NCBI RefSeq assembly: GCF_000220395.1 | Contig: NW_004086103.1 | Coordinates: 21,821 to 85,820 of the forward strand | Reading direction: 5' to 3' | DNA from: Ichthyophthirius multifiliis | Lineage: Eukaryota; Ciliophora; Oligohymenophorea; Hymenostomatida | DNA length: 64,000 nucleotides | Shown here: positions 54,285-64,000 of the stretch, one piece after another | Position numbering within the stretch: position 1 is the stretch's first letter | How the letters are laid out: each line of letters begins with the position of its first letter | The notes under the pieces: model-generated | What the model was told of the DNA's origin: nothing | What the model saw: the letters and a program-made list of their open reading frames with translations, nothing else | Databases searched by the model: none | Program-made: the position numbers and the translations under genes

Positions 54285-55369
54285 ATGTAATCAAATGTAC
54301 ATAGGTTAGCAAATTATTCAAATCGAGGATATAGATAAATAGGAAATAATTTTAATGATTTCTAATTAAATATAGGTCGTTTAAGAGATATGAGAATACC
54401 TTTTATGGGTATAATAATTAACATATAAAAATAAGAAAATTTTAAAAAATTATGTATATATATAATTATATAGATTTTGAATAATCATATATTGATCCCC
54501 GAAAAGAGACATTTTGGGATATGATAAAATTAAATTTTTGCCCAAGATTAAAGTTCTATTCATTTACAGTATTAATATCATTAGCTAATATTATAATGTT
54601 TATATATACATCATATTAAGGTTTACATATAACTGAAGAAAGTAAACTTTTAGAATAAGATTAATAAGTATATTTAAAATAAATAATATATTAAATATAT
54701 ATATATATATAAAATATTTATATTAATAAATTTATATATATATAATATATAGGTTTTAATAAAATACGGGGCAAATGTTCCTTCTTTAATAAAAAATGAA
54801 AATTAATTATGGCGTTTTGTTACTGCAGCTTTTTTACATGCAAATTTTTTACATATATTTTTTAATATGATCAGTACGTTTATTTTTGTTAGTTCTTTGG
54901 AACATACTTATGGATTTTTTACTGTTTTTTATATATGGATATTATCTGCTATTGGAGGTAATATTTTCTCAGCCGATTTCGCGACTTAAAATTCAATTGC
55001 GGTAGGAGCTTCGACAGCCCTTTTTGGAATGATAGGCCTTTATTTGGCTTATTTGATCCTTAATTGGAATGCTTTAAGATTTTTAGAAGATCTAAGATGT
55101 TTTGTTTTATGTATGGCGATTCTAATTGTATCTATGGTATTCCTTTTAAGTTCTGGAAATTCTGGTATAATGGGTGGGGAGAAGGAATAAAATATTGATA
55201 ATTATGGACATTTTGGAGGGTTTATTACTGGGATTTTAGCTGGGGTAGCATTTCCGAAATCTTTAGAGTATGGAAGTTATGAGAAATAAGCGAAGATTTT
55301 TTGCAGTATTTTTTTTTTTTTTTATTGGGAATGGCGTTATTAATGTTTTATATAGCAACAGATTTTTGA
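54285..55369 (+). CDS. Rhomboid intramembrane serine protease
   Basis: Polytopic membrane protease that cuts transmembrane segments. ATG 54285-54287 opens a soluble N-terminus. Introns fit near 54410-54473 (GTATAATAA...ATATAG) and 54675-54753. The core is clear: a first helix KFYSFTVLISLANIIMFIYT, then LWRFVTAAFLHANFLHIFFN (the L1 loop Trp-Arg and the His-Ala-Asn-x-x-His helix), GGNIFSADF, GASTALFGMIG with the catalytic Ser, and NYGHFGGFITGILAG with the catalytic His. Both dyad residues are present, so it should be active. After LEYGSYEKQAKIFCS a T15 run must be T14 (or T11) for the frame to continue as LLGMALLMFYIATDF to TGA 55367-55369, a last helix; as written the frame leaves the helix. 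That is probably a homopolymer error. Confidence 0.93.
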
Positions 55370-58300
55370 TATATTTTTTTTTTTAAAAAAAAGGAAGTTT
55401 ATTTATATATATTTAAAATAATTAATTTTTTTTTTTTTAATATATATAATAAAATAAATTATTTCAATAAAATATATATGTATATATATATCTTTTTATA
55501 TATAATAGTTCTATTCTATGAATTTAAAAAATTAAATAAAATACAATTATTAGGTATAGAAATAATAGTTGTTTTTATGTTTGTATTATATATTATGAAA
55601 TAGTTTTTTTTATGAGGATAATTTATTTTATAACTAAATTAAATATATACAGGGAATATATTTATGTTTTACATTATTAATAATTCACATATAGATAGTG
55701 AATTTGGATAAGATCTACTCATAAATATTAAAATGTTTCTACCAATCATCTATTTTAAATTCATAATCTCGAATTTATAATTTCTTATATAGTATATTAG
55801 TCATAAATATATTTATAAAATTAAGTTTAATGATCACAAATAATATATTAAATATAAAAATAAATAGTTGTAATTTTTAATAATATAAAAATTTGTATAA
55901 TTATTTTATTTTTTAATAGAGTAATTGTTTTTTTTTTACTAAAAAAAAAAATTAAAGAATTATTTTTCGACTTTTTCAATATTTTTTTTCAATTATTAAA
56001 TTTCTTTATAGTAAAAAATATAAAATTTGATTAGTTTAAATTTTATTTATTGAAAAAAAAAAAATTATTAATAAAATAAATAAAAACATAAATAAAAGTT
56101 ATTCTACACATAATCCCTTTCAATAAAATTATTATCTAAATTTTTTATTATTAAAAGGTATTTTATTAATAAATATTCTTATTAAAAAATATTTACTTTT
56201 TTAAATAATTATATTTCCTTTTATAAAAATAATAATTAAATATATGTATTTTTTAAAATAAAAAAACATACTTAAGAAGAAATTTCTATAGGAGACAAAT
56301 TATAGTACTATATATATCCCTTTTTATACATATATGTGTACTACGTAAATATAAAAATTATATAAAATAAACATAAAAAATTATAAAACATAATACTATG
56401 ATTTAAACAACATAATATTCAAAATATTATAAAAATTTGCTCTGATTTTTTATTAAAAAATCAATCTTTATTTCTTTATTATTATTAATTAAAATTAATT
56501 TATTCAAAATAATTAAACTTTATTATTTATAAACATTATAAAATTAAATTTTTCTAATTAATTATTTTTCTAAATTTATATAAAAAAATTTTTTAATAAT
56601 ATTAAAAGCTAATAATTTTAAAATATTTTATATTTCCTTATATAATGAATTTTAATTTTTTAATTATTTTTTAAATAATGTGCTTGTTATATAAAAATAT
56701 AGATATATAAATAAAATATATATATATAAATAATTATATAAATAATTTATAAAATAATATATATTATATTTTTATTTATTTATATATTTATATATTTTTA
56801 TATTTATTTATAATTTTTTTATTTATTTTTAATTAATTATATAAATATAATAATTTATATTTTATATTTAATTTATATTCACTTTCATTATTATAAAATT
56901 TCAATTATATATATATCAGTTCTGCCTCTTTATATTTATTTTTTCTAATTTTTCTTTTAAACGATTTTATGCAATAATTCGATAATTTTATTTATTTTTT
57001 ATTATATATTTTTATTCTTTTTTTTTTTGTGAATTTTTTCGATTTTTAAATTTCTTTTTCCTTAAAAATAGTTTTTTTAAAAAAATATTTTTTCTTCATT
57101 TTTATTTAAAAAATTTGTTTGTTATTTAGTCTCTTTCATAACAAAATCTAATAGTTTTTACTTAATTAATAAATAAAATAATTTAAGAAAAATATAAAAA
57201 TTTTAACTTGAAAACTGGAAAAAATCATCTATTTATTATATTAAATGATTTTTTTTCATAGTATTTATATACTTCTTTATTTGTTTTTTTCCTACATATT
57301 ATAATATATCTTCCTAATTCCAATATTTATAGATTAAAAATCTTCCAAAAAAATAATATTCTTATTGACAAGTTCAATTTTCATTTATTAAAGAAATATT
57401 TAATTTATTAATTTTATGAAAAATTTTTTAAGAAAGTATAACTCTTGAGGAAAAAAATTAAAGATATATAATAATTTAATTATGGTAAAAAAAATTTAAT
57501 AATATATAATTGTAACATTACATATATAAAATTATATTTCTATAGAAGGATTAAATAATTTTTTTCTTCTTATTATAATAATAAATAAAAAAAATGTTAT
57601 TTTATTACATAAAACATATAATTTAAATTTCTATTTATTGTATTTTAATGATAATATTTTTATTTATTTCCTATATATATATTTATTTTATAATACTTTT
57701 ATAAATTATTAATAGATCAAAAATATTATGTTGCAATATATATTAATTATCTTAAAATGATTAACTATTTATTAAATATATATATAAATATAAAAAAAAT
57801 TATTATTAAAAAAAATAAAAAGTATTTAAATATTTAATTAAAAAGTATATTAAATAAAAAAAATTTTATTTATTTTAAATAAAAATAATAATAATATTAT
57901 AAATAATATAATTATTTATTTTATTAGCAATTATTAAATTTTTAGTGAAATAAGCTAAAATTAAAAAAAAAAATATCTTTATAAAAATAATAAAAAAAAG
58001 AAATATATATAAAAAAAAATATATATATGTAAATATATATATATAAATAAAATATATTTATATTTTAATATTTATATATATTTTTTTATTTAAATTTTTT
58101 TTATAATTTTTATATGTTTTTAAATTTATATATTTTTTCTTATTTATTTTTAAATATTATATTTATATATATTTATATATATTTAAATCTTTCATTTTTT
58201 TTTTATCTTTTATTTTATAATTTTTTTTTTATTTATACATTTTTTTTTTAAATAATATAATTTGGTTTAATTTTATTTATTTTTATATTTATATTTTTTT

Positions 58301-58490
58301 TTATATATATATATATATTTTTTATTTTATTTTTAACTGTATTTTATTTTTATAATATATTTATTTTTCTATATAAAAATAAATCACTTATTAATATTCA
58401 TAATTTATAGATATCTATATTTATAAACATTTTATATTTATAATTAAATTTTTTTTACTTAATATAATTTTTATATTTTATTACAGAAAT
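55370..58490. other. Long gene-poor AT-rich region
   Basis: About 3.1 kb without coding-like composition on either strand and no RNA gene that I can see; the largest empty stretch of the window. Slightly less AT-biased around 55620-55830 and 56270-56350, but no frame there is convincing. Confidence 0.5.
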
Positions 58491-58491
58491 T

Positions 58492-59575
58492 TCAATTTTC
58501 TTCTATTTTTTTTTATTCATTACTATTTAATTAAATATTCTAAAGTGTTGAAAAATGATCATTTCTTTATAATTAATTACTATCATTTTTTTATTTTTAT
58601 ATTAAATCTACATTAAATTAAGGTGTGTTATTATCCATGAGTAATGCATAAGAAATTCCCTAATTTAATGTCACATTAAAAGTTATACTTCTTCCTTTTT
58701 TCAAATCCATATATGGAATATAATAAAATACATAAGGTGCAATAAGACATGGCGTAATTTATATAAATTAAAGAATTAATAAATATAGATATCCATAGTC
58801 ATCTTTTGAATAATATTTTTATTAAATTTATTAATTTTCCTCTGTTTCACAAATAACATTGCTAAGTAGATAACTTCTAATATAGTCCATTAAAATTTAT
58901 AATATTATAGTAATTATAAAACACAAAACTATTCTATTTAATTATTTTTGAGTTTATTTAATTTAAAAATCTTCTGAATTTAAATTTGTTTCTGTAATTG
59001 AATGTTATTGTTATTAAAATTCTTAATTTTCTTATTTTTTTTTTATTCGAGATATTTTATTAATTATTTTGCAAAATATATTTAAAATAAAGTTGTTAAT
59101 ATTATTATCCCGATAGGAATTTAATGAGAAAAAGAAAACCAATATAAACAGTTTAACTCGAAAACATTACAAAGTGTTAAAATGAGGAAAATTAGACATA
59201 TTGGAAATATTATACTGGATATTATATATGTTATTTTTTTATATTATTAAGTGTTTTAAGGATCCTTTGTTATTTTAGATAATTCATAACAACTTAAAGT
59301 TACTATTATAAAATTTAATGCTTAAAAATAAAGAGCAGATAATAATAACCTTATGTCCATTATAAATACATTTAATATTAACATCATTAATGCCTGTAAT
59401 ATAGATAAAGATATTGGAATTATTTCAAATACTAATATATTTAGTTTATTATTATTATACGATATATTATGTAAAAACAACATAATATTATAGATAGTGT
59501 ATAAAGTAAGGTAAATATTCCTTTAAAACAACCTAAAATTGATGTAGAACATAAATAATATATTTCTAAAGACAT
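58492..59575 (-). CDS. Multi-pass (about seven helices) membrane protein
   Basis: ATG 59573-59575 (MSLEIYYLCSTSILGCFKG) to TGA 58492-58494. Hydrophobic helices in order: ILGCFKGIFTLLYTLSIILC, LVFEIIPISLSILQALMMLI, DIRLLLSALYFQALNFIIVT, ITYIISSIIFPICLIFLILT, IPIGIIILTTLFQIYFAKQL, then a hydrophilic Gln-rich loop, IVLCFIITIILQILMDYIRS and YLYLLILQFIQITPCLIAPY with a polar C-terminus of about 60 residues. The seven-helix layout recalls GPCR-like and THH1/TOM-type proteins, but I see no diagnostic motif. Two frame changes are needed: one near 59440, beside an ATA repeat, and one at the A9-10 run near 59030; the total is one base off a multiple of three. Both look like homopolymer or repeat slips. 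Confidence 0.7.
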
Positions 59576-59765
59576 TTATTTTTATTAATTTTTTTTTCTC
59601 TATTTTAAATATTTTTAAAATAAAATGTATATATATATTAATACATAAATATTTTTTTTTTTTTTTTGTATATAAACATATAAACTCATATTGAATTATT
59701 TGTAAAAATTTAAAGTTATATTTATTTATTAAATAAATATATAAAAAATGAAAATTAATAGTTTG

Positions 59766-59769
<4 letters not shown>

Positions 59770-59835
<66 letters not shown>
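59770..59835. repeat. (AT)n microsatellite
   Basis: About 33 uninterrupted AT units between the divergent membrane-protein and Yippee genes (59576-59960), the longest pure dinucleotide run in the window. Confidence 0.92.
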
Positions 59836-59839
<4 letters not shown>

Positions 59840-59962
59840 AATTCATTAAACTATATATAATTATTTATAAAGTTTTTTTTTTTTTTTTTTTCTATTAAAT
59901 TATTTAAATATTAATTATTTCAAAATTAAAATATTATAATTGTTTAAAAATAATAGATTAAA

Positions 59963-60452
59963 ATGGGAAGAATTTATTAAGATTATATAGAAGGAAATAA
60001 CGTATATATATGTATATATTGTTAAGTTCATTTAGCAAACTATACAGATTTAATTTCTAAAGTAATTTCTATATATAAAAAGTTTTTTTCACAATAAATT
60101 ATAGGCTTTCAAAGGATAACATGGAAAAGCTTATTTATTTAATTCAGCGTAATTTAATAAGCTACATTCTATGTAAAATATATACTATAAAGAATTAATA
60201 TTGAATGCGGACCTTCAGAAAAAAGATAACTTTTAACAGGTGAACATATAGTATGTGATATTATATGTAAAAAATGTAGGACTGTTTTAGGATGGAAATA
60301 TGTTAAAAAATAAAATTTGATTTAATTATTATATATTATTGTTTTAAAATAATTTTATTTAGGATTTTGCAAAAGAAGACTCTTAAAAATATAAAGAAGG
60401 TAAAATCATTTTAGAAAAAGCTCATTTATAAAAATAAAATTGGACTTATTGA
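59963..60452 (+). CDS. Yippee-family zinc-binding protein
   Basis: Four exons (59963-60061, 60105-60148, 60193-60301, 60363-60452) join to 114 codons including TGA, the usual Yippee size. Motifs in order: YICIYCQVHLANYTDLISKA, FKGQHGKAYLFNSAINIECG, KRQLLTGEHIVCDIICKKCR, TVLGWKYDFAKEDSQKYKEG and KIILEKAHL. The two zinc-binding C-x2-C pairs (CIYC and CKKC) are intact. Yippee proteins are very conserved in eukaryotes and share the beta-tent fold of cereblon and Mis18; they associate with the mitotic apparatus or ubiquitin-ligase complexes in animals. The exact role in ciliates is not evident from sequence. Splice phases leave no ambiguity. Confidence 0.96.
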
Positions 60453-60876
60453 ATTAATAATAATAAAAAATATTATATATTTACTTTATATTATATATTT
60501 TTTAAATATTTTTTTTTTTTAATTTTATTTTATTGAAAATTTAGTTAAAAATTTATAAATAAAAAATAACCAATTTATAAATTTTTTTTATAATATAAAA
60601 GAAAAAATTAATTATATATATATAAATCGAATATTATATTTAATATATTATTTTATATATATATATTATATATATATATATATATATATTAATATTTAAA
60701 ATTATTATTTTTATAAAATTTATTTATATACAATAATGCTTTATTAAAATAATACATTATATTATAAATTATTAATTGGAATTTTTTTTTTTATTTAAAA
60801 TAAATTGATTTAATTTATTTTATATTTATTTATTTATTTTTTATATTAAGTTTTTTATTTAATTTTAATAAAATAT

Positions 60877-61080
60877 ATGGATATTTATAATCAATTGGAA
60901 TATTTATATCCAGATTTTTTAAGGAATTTTCGAAAGAACTATATAAATAGCAGAAAGATTATAAAAATTTATTTTAAGTTTATTTAAATTAGCAATTTAT
61001 AAAATAGTTGTGAAATATGTTAGTAAAATTGTTTTAATTTTACAAAAAAAAAAAAATTTATTTAAATAAGAAATGCATTT
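60877..61080 (+). CDS. Weak hypothetical ORF
   Basis: ATG 60877-60879 opens MDIYNQLEYLYPDFLRNFRK and continues past CEICQQNCFNF before an A13 run. The first 60 codons have better composition than the surroundings, but no exon partner or family is evident and the right edge is arbitrary. Confidence 0.22.
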
Positions 61081-62228
61081 TAAATTGAATTTAGTGAAAA
61101 TTAATTTTTTAATAATAATAAGAATTATAAAAAAAATTATTTAAAAACTAAATAAAAACATATTTTAAAATAGGAAAAAATTGAATATATTTAAATAAAT
61201 ATAAAAAAAAAATTATATATTATATATAAAAGAAAAAAAAAATATAATTAAAAATATAAAAAAAAAATATTGAAAATTTAATAAAAAAAAAAAAAATTTT
61301 ATAAAATAATTGTAGATTATTAAATAACAAAAAATACTATAAAAAAATAAAATAAAAAAATAAATAAAAAAAATAATAATATTTTTAAAGAAATAAAATA
61401 ATAGATATAAAATAAAATATAAATCAAAATATAAAAATTAGTATGTAATATAATTTTATAAGTATATATATATTTTTTATATATATATATATATATATAT
61501 TAATTTAAATAAATAAAATTATTTGTATATATTTATATTACTAACATATATATACTTTTATAGACCTTTTTTTTTTACTTTTTAATTTATACATTTTTTA
61601 TTTATATTATTTAATTTTTTTTTTTTTAATATTTATTTGAATGCTTTATTTTTTAATTTATATTATATAAATATATATACTTGGTTTCAATATAACCTTT
61701 TAATATAAAAAATTGATTATCTTTATAAATTTTTTATTCTATTAATTCAAATAAATTAATTGTTTTTTAATTTACTTAATAATATAAATAATTTTTTTTT
61801 TTGTAGAAAACATACTATTTATATAATCATATTTTATTTCAACTATCTTTAATATTATTAAGATAAAACTTTATCAATTGGTAAAAATAATAAATCAACT
61901 TTTATAAATAATTTATTTTCATTAATAATGATTTTTTTTAATGATATAAAAATCTTAAAGAAAATATGAAATATCTTATATTAAAAATAAAAATTTAAAT
62001 TATATAAATTTTAAAATAAAAAAATTATTAAATATTTTTATGTAATTTTTATATAAATTAATAAAAAATAATTAAATTTTTTAATTTAAAATTTTTATAA
62101 ATATATAAATATATTATTAATTTATAATAATACTAAAGTATAAAAATATTATATAAAAAAAATATAAATTTACAAATATATACTATTAAAAATAAATTAA
62201 ATAAAATGCAATATTATAAATGTATATA

Positions 62229-62231
<3 letters not shown>

Positions 62232-62266
<35 letters not shown>
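62232..62266. repeat. (AT)n microsatellite
   Basis: About 17 AT units just beyond the stop codon of the coiled-coil/IQ/B-box gene. Confidence 0.9.
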
Positions 62267-62269
<3 letters not shown>

Positions 62270-62276
62270 TATTTAA

Positions 62277-64000
62277 TCATTCTAAAACTTCGAAATAAGC
62301 AATAAATGATTTATAATTTATATACGTTTATTTTGTATTAAATTTATTATTTTTTTTTTCTTTTAAAATAATTTCTGCTTCTTTATTATCAACCGCAAAA
62401 ATTTTGGCAATTTCCATTGCTTTGTTTAATAATTCTTATTTTTAACCCAATTTAGTATATTCTTATAGTCTTTATTTTAAAATATCTTAACTTACTAATT
62501 CTGTATTATTATAATCATCGTAATAAAGAAGTTTTCTACCTAAATTATCTAATGTGTCAATTATTAACTCTAATATTTCTATTTTATAATTTTTTAGTTT
62601 TTCTTAATTGTTTGTTTGCGTGAATTCTTTATATTAGTCAGGTATTAATTCGTAGAATTTGTGGTTTCTTCTAATTTTTGCCTGATGGAATCTTACAAAA
62701 CATTCGCAACAAAAAGCTGCTTGTTCGCAAACTCTACATAATATTTAGACCTCTTTTTTCTGACAAATATAACAAAGTTTAGATATATCACCTAAACTAA
62801 AATTGATAAGCCTCTAAGGGGTTAATTTGTGCTATTTTATAATCCTATAGTTCCTTTAAATAGTCAAAACAGCCGGAAGCATATTTGGCTTATAGTTTTA
62901 TATAATTTTTTTGTGACTATATGTAGAGGAGGCTACAGAAGAAGCATTTATTCCTTTATCTTTTTTTTCAGAAGTGAAAATATCGTCATTTTCCATTTAA
63001 AATTCGAGGAGTTCTCTTAGTTTAGGGGATATTTCATCGGCATGTTTTTATAAGATTAATTATTTGAAATTTTAGAAAAAATTAATTTGGAACTTTTTTA
63101 TAATATGCTTATCTAAGAGTTATAGGAGTATATTTACATGATTTTTAATTTTAAATTTCAAATAATAAGAACCGATTTTATTAGCAGAATCTTTATATTA
63201 CAGCTTTTTTTACTTTGCCAATGTGCGGGACTTCCAGCCTCTGTATATTTTTTATACTAAAAGAGTCGATGATATGTATTTTTATGTTTATAGTAATTAA
63301 ATTCTCTCATATTCTAAATTTTTAGCTTTTTATATTATGTTTTATTCAAATTTTTCGGCTTGCTTTTATTTAATTATCTTTTTGAGGCATATTTAATTTT
63401 AAATTTATATTTTTAACTTTTCTAAAGCTATCAATTTTAATTAATATTTCTAATAATCGTCTCTTTCTTTTCTAATATATACTATAAAAAAATGATAAAT
63501 ATAAAAATTAAAAAAAAAATATAAATATATATAATTATAAATATTATGTATAATTAAAAAATATATATTTATAATATATATATATAATAATATATATATA
63601 TATATATGTATGTATTTATAATATATTTATATATTTAATTTATATTTTTTTTTTACTTTTTGTTTTAAAACTAATTCACTTTAATTCATTAATTCTGATG
63701 TTAATTTATTAATATTTTCATTTATTTACTCTATTCTATCTGTTTATATTAGTTATAGTTTTTCTTTTTCTGATTCTATACATTTTAATTCTAGTTTTAA
63801 TTATTCAGAAATTTCAAAATAATTTTTTTATTGCTTTTTCATTTATTTTTTTTAATATTTTTCTTCTATTTCTTTTAATTAATTTAAATATTTATCAATT
63901 TCAGGTTATTTTTTTATATTTTCTTTTTATTCTTAAATTTATATTTTTTAACAATATTTTAAGCGTGAATCTAAATCTAAAATTCTCTCCTATAAAACTA
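62277..64000 (-). CDS. Coiled-coil / IQ / B-box protein, 5' end outside window
   Basis: From the right edge leftward: a Lys/Glu/Gln-rich coiled coil (PEIDKYLNQLKEIEEKYQKK, EISEQLKLELKCIESEKEKL), an intron at about 63480-63665 that contains (AT)n, then KIDSFRKVKNINLK, an IQ calmodulin-binding motif (LLVQKIYRGWKSRTLAKQKK, near 63250), a linker with a serine patch, then a second basic IQ-like segment (LTIQRNYRIIKQHKL). Next is a B-box-type zinc finger: LCYICQKKEVQILCRVCEQ, AAFCCECFVRFH, and a closing His. The C-terminus is helical (NTELVSQDILKQRLQEYTKL, NKAMEIAKIFAVDNKEAEII). A frame slip at an A9-10 run near 62354 must be corrected to reach SFIAYFEVLE and TGA 62277-62279; otherwise the frame runs into AT repeats. 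Looks like a cilium- or cytoskeleton-type scaffold, by analogy only. Confidence 0.85.

Larger units (their letters stand above)
60453..62276. other. AT-rich spacer
   Basis: A/T-rich with several (AT)n runs (for example 61478-61500). Only a weak ORF at 60877 stands out. Ends with the (AT)n run 62232-62266 next to the stop of the last gene. Confidence 0.5.

Noticed and set aside
59770-59835. (AT)n run as a replication origin or telomere-linked repeat
   Set aside because: Similar runs occur in introns and spacers all over the window; no G-rich telomere motif is present.

Overview
The window looks like nuclear DNA of a ciliate of the Tetrahymena/Ichthyophthirius group. The sequence is extremely AT-rich. 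Every recognisable protein reads through many in-frame TAA and TAG codons, which fall where homologues tolerate or have glutamine, and every gene that can be closed ends in TGA. Introns are short (about 40-90 nt), AT-rich and GT...AG. An open-reading-frame search with the standard code therefore breaks nearly all real genes. The annotation here comes from reading both strands with TAA/TAG = Gln, joining exons, and checking that splice phases close the frame. The species is an inference; no rRNA or organelle marker is present.

Layout, left to right. 0-6 kb: last exon of a sugar transporter, APC10 (anaphase-promoting complex), poorly resolved hypothetical genes, and a TPR-RING protein. 6.8-17 kb: an SRPK kinase, a 51-residue three-exon membrane mini-protein, tRNA-Ala(AGC), a tandem CCCH zinc-finger protein, a class-II-like eIF4E and a B-type cyclin. 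17-26 kb: a calcium-dependent protein kinase with a probable lipidated N-terminus, a kinesin, and an intronless protein joining kinase, B-box, coiled coil and WD-like domains. 26.7-39 kb: two very large Asn/Gln-rich genes facing each other across an A-rich spacer. One has a B-box-like N-terminus and an internal in-frame duplication of about 0.37 kb; the other has an IQ motif. 39.7-46.7 kb: a hypothetical gene, a kelch protein, a hypothetical gene, and a thioredoxin reductase ending Gly-Cys-Sec-Gly-stop, in which TGA means selenocysteine and then stop two codons later. 47.5-54 kb: a possible ribosomal-protein L7 relic, a Gln-rich protein, an Asn-rich coiled-coil protein and a divergent (probably inactive) kinase. 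54-64 kb: a rhomboid protease, a long gene-poor stretch, a multi-pass membrane protein, a Yippee protein, and the 3' part of a coiled-coil/IQ/B-box gene running off the right edge.

There is no operon logic; genes are independently transcribed eukaryotic units on both strands. The themes are cell-cycle and RNA control (APC10, cyclin B, SRPK, eIF4E, CCCH), calcium/calmodulin signalling (CDPK, two IQ proteins), and three separate B-box-type proteins. Several genes need a one-base correction at a long homopolymer to stay in frame, which points to base-calling errors at homopolymers rather than to decayed genes.
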